A DNA stretch of 64,000 nucleotides from Antedon mediterranea (lineage: Eukaryota; Echinodermata; Crinoidea; Comatulida; Antedonidae): assembly GCF_964355755.1 (NCBI RefSeq), contig NC_092673.1:35287648-35351647 (forward strand), written 5' to 3'. The notes under the pieces are model-generated. The model saw only the letters and a program-made list of their open reading frames with translations. It was not told the origin of the DNA and searched no databases. Numbering within the stretch: the first letter of the stretch is position 1; the number at the start of each line of letters is the position of its first letter. This document shows positions 50,229 through 62,700 of this stretch, one piece after another. Both the position numbers and the translations under genes were made by a program.

Positions 50229-50490
50229 AAAATGATCAGTTAGCTCAGTCGTCTGAGCGTCGTGTTAACACACGTATGTCGTGGGTTCGATTCCCAAGCT
50301 GGTCGGTGGAATAGAGTTAAGGCTATGCGAGCCACTGTGTTTGGGGTTCACAGATCATACGTCCACCACACATCATGAGGCGAAAACATCAATGCATCTG
50401 GTGATGTGGTGGAAACGACCCCAAAAGGCTGTGGCAGGGCCTTAGTGCTGAGGCAGGGAGAGCACATTTACCATCTTTTTTTTTGGCTCT
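50229..50490 (+). mobile_element. tRNA-derived SINE, plus strand
   Basis: The 5' part folds tRNA-like: acceptor GATCAGT with GCTGGTC (seven pairs, two wobble), D stem GCTC/GAGC, B box GGGTTCGATTCCC. The anticodon arm is abnormal, so it is not a working tRNA. A body containing CGTCCACCACACATCATGAGG follows, ending near a T run at 50477. The first 20 bp are repeated at 51957-51980, where the copy breaks off. Confidence 0.65.
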
Positions 50491-50589
50491 CGCCAACTGC
50501 TTTGATGGTTTAAATTTTATGTTTAGCGCCCTCAATTTATTTTAATGTAAAAAAAGGGAATTAATTCTCTTCGTTACGTGTTTAGAAGA

Positions 50590-52420
50590 GAATTAATTTT
50601 ATCTTATCGTAGTTTGGTATGCCGTGCGTTTGTTATGCAAATGAGTGTGCACATGTGCTGTGGGAAAGATGGTATTGTTAGTTATTCGCGATCAACACAC
50701 AACACTTTTCAATTTTTATTTTGTTAATCTTTTACATTAGAATTGTAATTCTACCGTTACACATTATAGTGTATTTTTAAATATCCGTTTCATGCAAGAT
50801 ATTGTATTATAGGCCTACTAATATGTTGTGAATAAAAGTTTTAAATTTTTTTTAAGCAGATCTTCGAAATTGAAGCATATGTGATGAAGTCGAGTTTTTT
50901 TAAAACCCAACCTAAAATTCGCATCTGGATAGTTGAAATTTAACATTATAATTATCAAAGCTGATAATTGTTATTGTTTTCTAAATTATAGAAATATTAA
51001 AATTAGTAAGCAGGCTTTTGTGCGCTAGCTCTGTTTGTATTTCATAATTTTGTTTTGTTGAATTACTGTCACGGACGGCCGCGTGCATTGCATGTCTCAC
51101 ACTTGGGTAACAATCACCATTGTATGGCCGGCTGGTCGTTTCATAATTTCCGGGGACTAAGCTTTCATTCTTAGCTCTGCCCCAACCATGGTGAGCTTAA
51201 CTGGAGACTTAATAAATATTTAATTTCATATTTCAATAAATATTTTTTCCAAAATTGTCTTTGCTCAGCCCCAATCGTGGTGGGGTAGTGAAGACTCTTA
51301 TATGTCATGTTTCAAAATACTATAGGTGTCATTTCTGGGGACCTTGTAGCTATTTTAAACAGTTTGGTAAGCCCTGCGTTGTTATGCAAATGAGTTTGTG
51401 CAGGTGTAATGGGGAAGATGGTGTTGTTAGTCCTACGCGGTGAACACGCCACAAAATTAAATTTAAAAGTTAAATTTTGATTTTGTTAATCTTTATTAGA
51501 AATTCAAATCATGTAAAGATACAATTTTCCGGGCGGGAATCTAGAAACTCCCCTCCTTTAGTTTACAACAGTAATCTTGAAAAGAACCCCATGTGGAAAA
51601 TAAGCTTATCCGTTGGAAAGAAGCCATCGTACCCAAGAGTACTACAAAATTAGGAACATTCGGGGTGTTATGGTGTCTATTTAATAGAAAAATGAATGCC
51701 ATACACTTTTGTTTATGATTTAAGGTCCACTTGCCTAGGCCTGACATTTTCAACCCTCCAAATATCTCTCTTAAAAAAAAACAATATTTATAAAAAAAAT
51801 ATCTGTAGAGGTTCGAACCCTAGGTGATACTACTCAAAACTGAGCATTACCCGTTGCACCACAAACTGACACATGACTGAACAGCTGTCTATTTATACGT
51901 GTATTACGTAATTCATCATTACATCATAAATATCCTATCAACCTTGATAAAATCAAAATGATCAGTTAGCTCAGTCGCCTTTATTGTCTTTGCTCAGCCC
52001 CAAGCATGGTGGGGTACTGAAGATTCTTATGCATGTTGTTTGAAAACATAATAGATGTCATTTTCGGGTACCTTGTAGCACTATTTTAAACAGTTTGGTA
52101 TGTGCGTGTGTTGTTATGCAAAAGAGTCTGTGCAGGTGTATTATGGTGCAGGTGTATTATGGTGCAGGTGTATTATGGTGAAGATGGTATGTTAGTCATT
52201 CGAAGTCAACACGCAACACTGTTAAATTTTGATGCTGTTAATTATTTACATTAGAAGATTTTTCAAATCATGTAAATAAAAGAGTACCGGTACTAAAAAT
52301 GAAGGAGCACATGGGCTTCTTTTCGAGGTTTTATGGCAGTCTATTTAATTGAAAAAAAATGTCTATGCAACCGTTGTTTCTGATTTTAAAAAAGGTCCAC
52401 TTGACATTTACAATCCTCAA
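50590..52420. repeat. Diverged tandem modules between ABCF1 and NUBPL
   Basis: Modules with CAGTTTGGTA..TTGTTATGCAAATGAGT occur at about 50610-50720, 51360-51460 and 52090-52215. A module starting TTTGCTCAGCCCCAA..GGTGGGGTA occurs at 51260 and 51990. 51774-51980 duplicates 50036-50250. A 17-bp unit (GGTGCAGGTGTATTAT) is tandemly repeated near 52135-52180. These show local segmental duplication of about 0.7-1.8-kb blocks, now diverged. No coding capacity. Confidence 0.65.
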
Positions 52421-52469
52421 AATATCTCTCTTTCAAAATAAAAGAATATTCATTATTTTCCATTTTAAA

Positions 52470-52745
52470 AAAATCCACTCGCGCCAAATTGAGTCCACTT
52501 GAGCACAATGTATTAGTATTAACATACGAAAAGATTGAAACTTTAGTGACGTTATTTCTATTTTATATCACTGCTCCCCTGGTACCAAATTGTGTCCACT
52601 TGAGCACAGTGTTTTATACGAAAAGATATTAAAATTTAGTGACTTTATTTCTATTTTATATCACTGTGCTCCACTGGGGCCAAATTGTGTTCACTTGAGC
52701 ACATTGTATTAACATACGAAAAGATATTAAACTTTAGTGACTTTA
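52470..52745. repeat. Tandem array of an about 88-bp unit, 3 copies
   Basis: Each unit reads CCAAATTG.GT.CACTTGAGCACA, ACATACGAAAAGAT, TTAGTGAC..TATTTCTATTTTATATCACTG. A fourth copy is at 53495-53590 and an inverted copy at 48985-49075. The array is split by the LINE fragment at 52750-53490. Confidence 0.85.
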
Positions 52746-52749
52746 TTTC

Positions 52750-53490
52750 TATTTTATTTTTTTTATTAAACCTTATTTTGTGAGGGTGACCCTAAACTGC
52801 GCGCATATGCAGACAGTCAAAAACATATATGAAAAAACGGATGAACTATGTTAAAAAAATATAAAAATATATAATATATATGAGTTTTTTCTTTTGGGAT
52901 TAAATATTTTTTTAGACCAGACTTAAAATTATTTATTGTTACCGCATTCCTTAGTTTGGTGGGTAGCAAATTCAGGTATGTTGGTGTTCTATAGATGAAG
53001 CTGTTCTTAAAAGTTTCAGTTTTAGGGAAAGGGACGACAAATTTCCTCTTACTGACACTTCGGGTACATCGATGATTTGGAATTCTGGCAAGACGCAGGG
53101 CAAGCTATTCCGGAGCAAGACCATTTGCAGACCTGTAGGCAAGGCAGCCCAGTTGTAGATGCATGCGATCTTGAACTGTATGAAAATATTAGTTCGTGGT
53201 GTGAGAGGATGACCTTTAAGGATAATGCGAAATGCTCTATTTTGAATGGTCTGTATTCGGTCAATATTCGATCTGATTCCCCAAACACTACATCAATAGT
53301 CAATGTGTGGGCGGATTATAGTGTTATAGAGGAGTATGGATGTGTGTTTGTTAATGAAATGACCGAGCACGCGATAAGATGGAGATGAACAAGCCCAGTT
53401 TGGAACGGAGTTTATTTACATGAAAAGAAAAAGATAAATTTGAATCAATATGAATGCCAAGATGTTTCTGTTTGTCAGTTTGTGATATGG
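52750..53490 (-). mobile_element. LINE fragment (C-terminal reverse-transcriptase region)
   Basis: Minus-strand reading gives IDRIQTIQNRAFRIILKGHP followed, in another frame, by SVSKRKFVVPFPKTETFKNSF and RTPTYLNLLPTKLRNAVTIN. These are typical of the end of the reverse-transcriptase ORF in animal non-LTR retrotransposons. Frames are broken, so it is inactive. It interrupts the 88-bp array, which shows it inserted after that array formed. Confidence 0.75.
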
Positions 53491-53494
53491 GTAT

Positions 53495-53666
53495 ATACGA
53501 AAGGATATTAAAAGTAGTGACTTTTATTTCTATTTTATATCACTGTGCTACCCTGGTGCTAAATTGGGTCCACTTGAGCAGTTAACGTTGTACTATTTCT
53601 ATTATTGAAGTTAATAAAGGCATAAATGGCGCTCCGTAGAGAATTAGAGAATGCTCCAGTCGTCAG
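53495..53666 (+). repeat. Right arm of the 4.8-kb-spaced inverted repeat, upstream of NUBPL
   Basis: Inverse of 48892-49075. It includes AATAAAGGCATAAATGGCG and CTCCGTAGAGAATTAGAGAATG, ending just upstream of NUBPL exon 1. Confidence 0.8.
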
Positions 53667-53729
53667 AATACGCTCTGGGGCGCGCCGGGGAGTGTGTGCA
53701 GGGCGCACGTGGAAATCAAAGCAGATAGG

Positions 53730-56700
53730 ATGTTATCATGTAGGCCTAGGCGCATTTTCGGAAGTAGTAAACAATGTTTAAAGTCATTCTTTTCTTGTAT
53801 TCATAAAAAGAACTTGTCATCACATGCGAATCCTTTGGTAATTATAGATTTCAATGTTTACTATGTGGTTATGAATAATATTATTTTATACGACTATTTA
53901 GCGCCATCTCCTAGCTACTAATAAATAGAGTAAACTAGGCTAGTAGGCTAGCCTAAATTATTATTTTATTGTCACTATTCAGCAATATTTTGGCATGTAA
54001 CTATTAAATAATTGTGTTTGAGTCTAGACTTAGACCTATCGTCTGAATTCATGAAAATACTGTATCGTCGTGTATGGCCAAAAACTAGACCACAATATGG
54101 ATAAATATAATTATGCCGTATGTGGGTAGTAGGACTGGTGATGTATCTGTTATGCGCGATTTGAACGATTTGCGCAATATGAAATTGCGCAAGTATTTTC
54201 TGGCGCAATTTTAAATTGCGCAAACAATTCCTTGCGCAATTTGAATTGAAACATGTGTTTCAAATTGCGCAAGCAACGTATTAAATTGCGTATTAGTAAT
54301 CTGCAAATTGCGCAAGGTTTTTAGACAGATTGTGAAATCATGCACGCCCATATTGGGTGTCACGAAACCTAAGACCACGAAAACTAAGACCCCCTAAGAC
54401 CTAAGATCACGAAAGCTAAGACCCAAGAAATAAGATTACAAATATTTATCTTTCGCACCTGCCTTGTATTAACTCCCAACATTTATTCTGAACACCACAC
54501 CTTAGAATTAGCACTTTATAAAAAAGAATCAAATAAAAAGTAACAAATACATTTTTAAATTGATGATTTTACAGACGTTTTTCTCGCACACATACGCTAC
54601 TGTTTGCGAATTTCGCATGACTAGCCTAACAGTAGGCCGACCCCATGTTGAATGTTTTTGTTTCTATGGAACGTCAAAAGAGCAAAATTATATAGAGGGC
54701 TGAAAACTCTGTGGAGTCCATCTACAGTGTGGATAGAACAATGTAAAATTAAAATTGTAATGATAATAGTATAATCATGCTAGTACGAAGAAATAAATAC
54801 TCGCAAATAAATTTTAATTTAAAAATCATGATAATAAGTTTTTTTTGTTTCGTTTTCTTTCTGTTTTTATACTTGTACTATTATTTTTGCTCATTTGGCG
54901 CTCCATAGAAACAAAAACATTGAGCATGGGAGGAGTTACAGTATACAAAGAAACACGTCTGTAAAATCATCAATTCAGAGGATTTATTTATTTGTTTTTA
55001 TGTGTTTCTCCTTCTGAAAGTACTTATAAGTCCTAATTTTAAAGTGTGGTATTCAAGATAAAGTTAGTTAAAGACCCCTTCCCTGCAATTTTGGACGTTT
55101 TTTGGAAAATAATACATATATATCACTTTAAAAACATTAAACCATGTCATTCCTTGTCTTAAATGTACGTTTTATGGTAAATTATGATAAAAAGTGAGAA
55201 ACAATGCACTACCTAAGTAGCTCGCGGCGATCGACCTCTCGTGGACGGTCTTAGGCCTAGCCTAGCTAGGCTTAGTTTTGTAGGCCTAGCTGGTAAACAT
55301 CGATAACGTACGAACATCGTACGCTAGCTATATACCTAGCCTGACGTTGTATAGTTGCTGCATTAATTGTCTTTCTATTTTTGCCAGACTCCGTTGATAC
55401 AAATTGGGGAAAACCCGGTATTTTCGCTGAAAAGTTAGGAGTCTTCCATTTGTTTTGGCTTCACGATCGATCGAAAAGTGGGCGAATTACAGGTGAAAAA
55501 CAAAAATATCAATCCGCGCGCAATGCATTTTGGGATTTATAGCGGGCCGCTATAATTATTAGAATCGATTTATTTTTTACATTTTTAACCGTTTAACACG
55601 TTCACTGCCACGGCGTATTTATACGTCAAAAATTGCGTGTCGCTACTTGCCAAGACGTAATACTACGTCAAAATCGTAGCACTTTTGTATTGTATGTAGA
55701 ATCGCTGGCAGTGGTGATTGGAACAGGAATTATCGCATGGCAGTTTATGAATGATGTACGTAAACGATAATCTAAAAATAAATGTCATATGTTTGTTTGT
55801 GTTTATTCCCTCATGCATTGAATATGGTTGATACGATGGCGCCCTCACACTCAATATAATCATCTCAAACATGTCATAAATTGCGCTAATAGTAAATAAA
55901 AATAATAAAGGATGAAATGATTCAGTGTGGTTTACTGTTTTTATCTCTCGATGATAGGTTTGACCGATTTTAGCGCGGAAAATCCCCGACGTATATTTAC
56001 GTTCCTGGCAAAGTCAATAAAATTGTTGGACCATTGCCAGTGACGTATTTATACGTCTCAACGGTTTTTCCCGCCATCGTATTTTGAATGACATCATGAT
56101 AGTCTGTGACCAGATGTTACACTTTCAAACTGTAATTTAATATGTAAACGGGACTTGGCACTGGGACAGAAATTACGGAAAATGCCTTGGCAGTCAATGT
56201 GTTAAAGAGTAAAAAAGTTATCGCAATAGGACCATATAGTATTATTTTTACATTCAATATAGTTTGTGATCTTAAATTAGATCTAAAAAACGTAGGGAAT
56301 GGGGCTTTAACAAATAGTCAAAATACAAGAAAGGCAGGTGCGAAAGAAAAACATCCTCTGAACCAACACAATGGAGTAAATATATACCAACAAACAACCC
56401 GTCAAGTTTGTTTGTTGTAAAGAAAAAACATACATTTACTCAACGGGCGAAAATAATGTGAGTTTATCTATGTTTTGCGGTGGTATTTAATTATATTTAT
56501 GGTAATAAATGAAACCTACTGTGTTTAAAATTATGTATGGATAAACAAGTATTGTTTTTAAGCTGTAGTATATCTTAGAATTTGTAATCTTAGTTCTTGG
56601 GTCTTAGCTTTCGTGATCTTAGGTCTTAGGGGGTCTTAGCTTTCATGGTCTTAGGTTTCGTGACACCCCGCCCATATTTTTATAGTAATTTCTAAGAATG

Positions 56701-59700
56701 ATTCAAAATTAAAGATAATATCGCATTTCCTTATGCTCCCGGGAGCCTCCCTCTCGAATTTTCATTCAATTTTCTGAATAAAAAAAATCTCGAATTCCCA
56801 ATGGTTCTATAAAATACCATATTCACACATATATGAGAAGAAGGCATAATAAATACCAATAGTAATATAATAATTTCAATTCAAATATCAGTACTAATGA
56901 CGATTAATAATACTAATAACGATTGGATTTTTTTAGAAACAATAATTATTACGAATTATTAGACGTTTATCAATGGGGCTTCGTACGTTTACTTACTATT
57001 AATATTTAACTTAAAAATTAAATTTAATAACAAAGAAGATCGACCTTTCGGAACCATTCTCAACAACAAATGAGTACAATAATAAAAATATACAAACAGT
57101 TCGGTTTCAAATTGCGCAAAGGTGTCATATTGCAAGAACTATCTTGCGCAATTTACAAATTGTGCACAGCAATTTGAAATTGGTCAAGGATTTTTGTGCG
57201 CAATTTGAAATTGCGCAAGTTGATTGTGCAATTTAATATTGCGCAAGAAAATTCTTGCGCAATTTCAAATTGCGCAAATCGTTCAAATCGCGCATAACAT
57301 ATCCATTTGGAAACGCTATCGGCATGGCCATGGTCAACCGTAAATATAAAAGTTTTGTATACTAGGCACTGCCAGTCGACCATGCATGAAAATTAGTATT
57401 TTTTAATGCCATAGTTATCAGACGTTTCAACCCATCACGATTTGTTCGAGGGCTTAATTTCTCAAACTACTATCATCTAATCTCCCGAATCCATCATGTC
57501 GATTACTAAAACTGGACTGATATGATCACGGGCAGAAGAATTTTGAACATTTGTTGTGAATTTCAAAATGTGTTGATTGAGTGATTCATGATAGTTAAAT
57601 AATTAATTTGTTTGCATTCTAGGGTATCCAAGGTGGAGATAAAAGCAAAGCAAATCATTTGAAAGAAAAAGGTCTACCAAAAAAATGGCCAATTGCAGGA
57701 GTGAAGCAGGTTATACTTGTGGCTTCTGGGAAAGGTGGTGTAGGAAAATCAACAACAGCAGGTGATGGACAAGATTATTTGGGTTCAGCTAACTAACAAA
57801 CATGCCACACAGCGCATCACACAGCGCACCATACGTCGCACATCGCACCACACGTCTCACAGTGCGCCATGTCACACCGCACCACAATGCTATACACACG
57901 CTTATCCTAGACACATGCACGTTTAACTCTTAAATATCCAATTTCACTCGTAAATATAATTGAACCTAACCCTCTAAATGGCGCGCCCTTACAGTAGGTG
58001 TGTGTTGTACTATAGCTTTGATTTGTGTTTGGTGGCATGTTGTGTTATTTACTATTTGCATGTCATACAAGAGACCAAGTTGGCTCCCATGACAAAGCCA
58101 ATTACTTGCTGTTACAATCTTGATTCTTAGAAATTATCCTATTTAAGGCATTTATTGAGTACCGCAAATGTAATTCTCACAGACAACTGTGCATAACAAA
58201 AGTTTTATTTTATTTGTGGAGTTTAGTATTTAAAAATAATAATAGCATACTGTATATATTAAGTAATAAATAAGTAAAGTAAATAAGTGCACATCCCTTG
58301 AAAGCAATACATATCAAATTGATCAATATTTATATTTATTTATTTTTATAGTCAATCTTGCTCTTGGTATCGCTACAAATAACAAGGTATGTAAAAACAG
58401 TCGTATCGCAACAACAATATTTTAAGTATTAATTAGTACCCAAAAACAATCTGTTCTTGAATGTATCCAAGACCAAAGAAATGGTTGTAGACTTCCGTAA
58501 ATCACTTAATGTCAAATATCCAATATTTATTAATGGTATATCAGACAAGTTTGTAGAAGAATTTAAATTCTTGGGTATTTATATTTCAAATGATCTGAAG
58601 TGGCATATTAACACACGTAACATTATTAGAAAGTCCCAAAGAAGAATCTACTTCCTACGTAGACTTAGATCATTTGGTATAAACTCTGAAATAATGTCGT
58701 CCTTCTATGGGTCAGTTATAGAGAGTGTCATAACGTATTCTTTAACGGTATGGTTCGGTAGCACTACCGAAAAATGAAAAGCGTGACCTAAATAGAATAG
58801 TCAAGACTGCATCGCGTATAATTGGATCTGCACAATTGCCTTTGGAGAACATATTTTCGGATCGTCTTCTGAAAAAGGCAGTGGCTATCAAAGATGATCA
58901 ATTTCATCCGGCCTCTAGTATGTTCCAGTTGATGTGCAGCGGTCGGCGATTTCGTTCTATTAAGGCCAATAAGGCACGATTTACAAATAGTTTCTTTCCA
59001 GGATCTATTAGAGCCTTAAACATCATGTAGACACTTTTTTGTAATGTTTTTGTTTTTGAGTTTGTGTTGTGTCCGTTGGATCATAGAGATATTTATAGTG
59101 AACTATAATATCTCTATCGTTGGATATTGTGCTCCGCCAACAGAGCAAACAGAATTTCTATGTTTTTTCTTAAAACAAATGATAATAAATGATACTTGAT
59201 GATAGTGTAAGTAAATAAATAAATTCAAACTGTAACCGCAATTAATGGAAAGTTTTTCAACTAAACTGCCTTGAAAACAACGGTTCTCATCATTGAAGTT
59301 AAACAATTACTGAGAGAGCTTTATAGGCTTCTTGTAGCCTACACACAGTCACACCACTTATGTGTATATGATTGATATAACTCCGAATTTAACTTAAAAC
59401 TCTGTACTATGTACAAATGTACTTTTAAATTTACACAAAATAAACAGTAATTTATCCCTTTTTTTTTAGTAGCCTACTTGGCTTTTTGCTACTCCCTAAC
59501 TACTAACTTTTAAGACATTATCCTTTCAATAAGATCTTTATAAAGTGTGTGCATTTTTTGTGTTTATATTATAGTCCGCCTCTGTTGGCCTCCTAGATGC
59601 TGATATTTATGGACCTTCAATTCCAAGAATGATGAACTTAAGTGGTCAGCAACCTGAGTTAACAAACAGTATGCTTACTTTTTATTTGTTAAATATTTAA

Positions 59701-62700
59701 TAAAATTCAAGATGGTGAAACAAGTGCAATATTTATATGTTAATTGTTATTATTTATTGCACTACATATTAATTAGTAATAGCAACGATAATGATACAAA
59801 GAAAGTTTATTGCAATCTCAAATAAAACATTTAAAATTGAAGTTTAACAAAAATAATAGCAACAGTGGTGGTGTTGATGATGCACTGGGTCATGGGTTCA
59901 AATCTTGTCAGATTTCAGGATAGTTGTCATATTTCAAGACTTTGTGGAGGAGGACAGCGACTTTCACTCTTTGGAAATATGTTGTTACAGTAAATAGTGT
60001 TCTGGAAAATTGTCTGTGGTCAGTAGTTAATGTACCATGCATCATAGTATGTAAATTTAAATAAATTCAATGTTTTTTTTCCAGAAAATCTCATGAGGCC
60101 ATTAACCAACTTTGGAATAACCTGGTATGTTTATTTTGTATTTATATACAAAACATCTGTTTCATGTATTTGGTGGATAAACCTATTATTTTTTTTTATG
60201 TAATCACCATTTATTAAGTAAATGTTTAGCGCTCAGATACCTTATATATGCTAATGAATGTTTTATGTGTTATATGTAGTATGTCAATGGGATTTCTGGT
60301 GGACGAGACATCACCTATTGTGTGGAGAGGTCTAATGGTGATGTCAGCTGTTGAAAAGTTGATTAGACAGGTATTGGGAAACATACATTGCTTCTGTCCT
60401 TTTTTCTAGGATACCTCCAGCATTATAGTTTATACTTTTAAAACATGCATATATTTTCTGATTTATAAACTAAAATATAGAACAATAATGATGAATTGAA
60501 TTGAATTTCACCACATATTTAATTATTTACATTGTTATATCAGGATAATATAGCGCTAACATCAGAGCTGAAGTATCCCCACTCCATCCCCCAACTACAG
60601 AGTGATTTAACATCAGAGCTGAAGTATCCCCACTCCATCCAACTACAGAGTGATTTAACATCAGAGCTGAAGTATCCCCACTCCATCCAACTACAGAGTG
60701 ATTTAACATCAGAGCTGAAGTATACCCACTCCATCCCCCAACTACAGAGTGATTTAACATCAGAGCTGAAGTATCCCCACCCATCCCCCACTACAGAGTG
60801 ATTTAACATCAGAGCTGAAGTATTCCCACTCCATCCCCCAACTACAGAGTGATTTAACATCAGAGCTGAAGTATCCCCACCTATCCCCACCCCAGGGTGG
60901 TTTAAAACCAGTACAATTCTGATCATTTTGATACCACATGATCTCCCAACCCCACCAACCCTTCTCCAGTTTTAATTGGTCAATGTTCTGCCCAAGGCCA
61001 CTGAATAAAATTATGAATTTACTTAATAATAATAATAATTTCTTTTACTACAGGTGTCATGGGGCCCATTGGACTACTTGGTGGTCGACATGCCTCCTGG
61101 CACAGGTGATACACAGCTGTCAATGTCACAACTTATCCCAGTCGATGGTATGTCTTACTGTTCTAAAGTCAAATATTCAGCTTTAAGAGTTTGCAGTTGT
61201 TTCATGAAATAGGAAACTTTCATGTGTTAATACTATTAAATTATAATTAATATTTATCTATATTATAATAGCCATAGTCTTAACAGTGCTTTTATATAGT
61301 GCTGAGGAAATTTCTGATTCCCCCACACAGCAGAACATAAATCAATTTTTGTGAAATGGCTGAATGTGTTCAGCAATTCTTGGTCATCTATACACATGTC
61401 AAAGATACCAGATAATACAGATATTGGCTAACTTTATTTAGTTCTTTAATTGATGGATATGTTATATGACTGTTTTTATAGGGTCTGTTATTGTAAGCAC
61501 GCCACAAGATATTGGCTAACTTTATTTAGCTCTTCAATTGATGGATATCCTTTGACTGTTTTTATAGGGTCTGTTATTGTAAGCACTCCACAAGATATTG
61601 CTTTGATGGATGCAAGACGAGGAGCAGAGATGTTCAAGAAAGTTGATATACCAGTAAGTATAATGTTGATGATTGATTCTGTATTGTATACACACACGCA
61701 TACAAATGGTAGCATGCAAATATAGAAAAAATAAGCAATCAAGAGAAATTTAAAAAAAAACCTTCTAAAAGAGTTTCTGAAATGTGTTATGGGAAGTATC
61801 TACATTATACAAATTTTAGATGCTTGCTGTCTAAAAGAAAAAGGACCATCCCCTCCCCCCTGGCCACACAGTCCCCCCCCCCCCTCCCGATCTACACTGT
61901 TGATTATGTATATTGGTCATAATAATACTAGTAATAGAAATTGTAAGATTTATTATGACCCTAAACAACTTTTATTAATTTAAATGGTTATCTATAGCAT
62001 TGTACAGAAAACCATAGGCATTCTGAATATTTGCAATAACCTCTGAATGTCAGATTTTTATGTAGTCGGTCTACATTTGTATTTATTTTTGTCATGTGAT
62101 ATTGGTTTGTAGGTTTTGGGTCTGGTGCAGAACATGAGTGTATTTAACTGTCCTAAGTGTGGACACAGCACCCATATATTTGGTCATGATGGTGCAAAGG
62201 TGGTAGCTAAGGAGCTGGGTCTAGATACACTAGGTAAAACTATATGTAATAACAACACAAGACACCTTTAGTTATTACAATCCATAATAATAGGACATAT
62301 TGTATGTAAATAAGTAAGTAATTAGCATAATAAAACAAGGAATGTAGGCAACAACCAATCATATGGCAAGTGTGACGCCTAAGTTATAGATTTGTTTGTT
62401 CAAGGAAGGTTTACTCCACGAGATGTGGATGGCTTCCTTGACCTTAAGTTTGAAAGCGGAATCTGCAGAATCCAGAACGGTGAAGCAACCCGCATTAGCG
62501 AGGGCCTTACACCGTTCTGAATCCTGCAGATGTTGAAAAATGTGAGAAGCCTTGTCCCTGAAATGTTCACGCACCCGCATTGATAACCGTCTATTGGTTT
62601 CACCAATATACATGGAATTACATCCCATACATTTAAATTTATATACAACACGAGAGCGGACCACATCAGGGACAGGGTCCTTAAGACTAAACAAGTTTGA

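Larger units (their letters stand above)
54355..56668. mobile_element. Middle nested TIR element (10-bp TSD)
   Basis: Ends GGGTGTCACGAAACCTAAGA and its inverse, with about 90 bp of TIR made of CTAAGACC-type repeats. CGCCCATATT occurs directly outside both ends (54345-54354 and 56669-56678). A 9-10-bp duplication and long TIRs suggest a Mutator-type element. It carries two further elements inside and no intact ORF. Confidence 0.8.
54148..57299. mobile_element. Outer TIR element in NUBPL intron 1 (4-bp TSD)
   Basis: Ends TGTTATGCGCGATTTGAACG and its inverse, followed on both sides by several alternating TTGCGCAATTT and AAATTGCGCAAG subterminal repeats over about 190 bp. TATC flanks both sides (54144-54147 and 57300-57303). 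The interior is almost all younger insertions. No transposase frame. Family not recognised. Confidence 0.75.

Noticed and set aside
53694-53729. Upstream in-frame GTG start for NUBPL
   Set aside because: It would add acidic residues (HVEIKAD) before the presequence; the ATG at 53730 gives a clean mitochondrial targeting sequence.
60527-60926. Repeat-containing open frames of 85-128 aa
   Set aside because: Minisatellite in NUBPL intron 6; frames open on both strands and no start context or splicing link.
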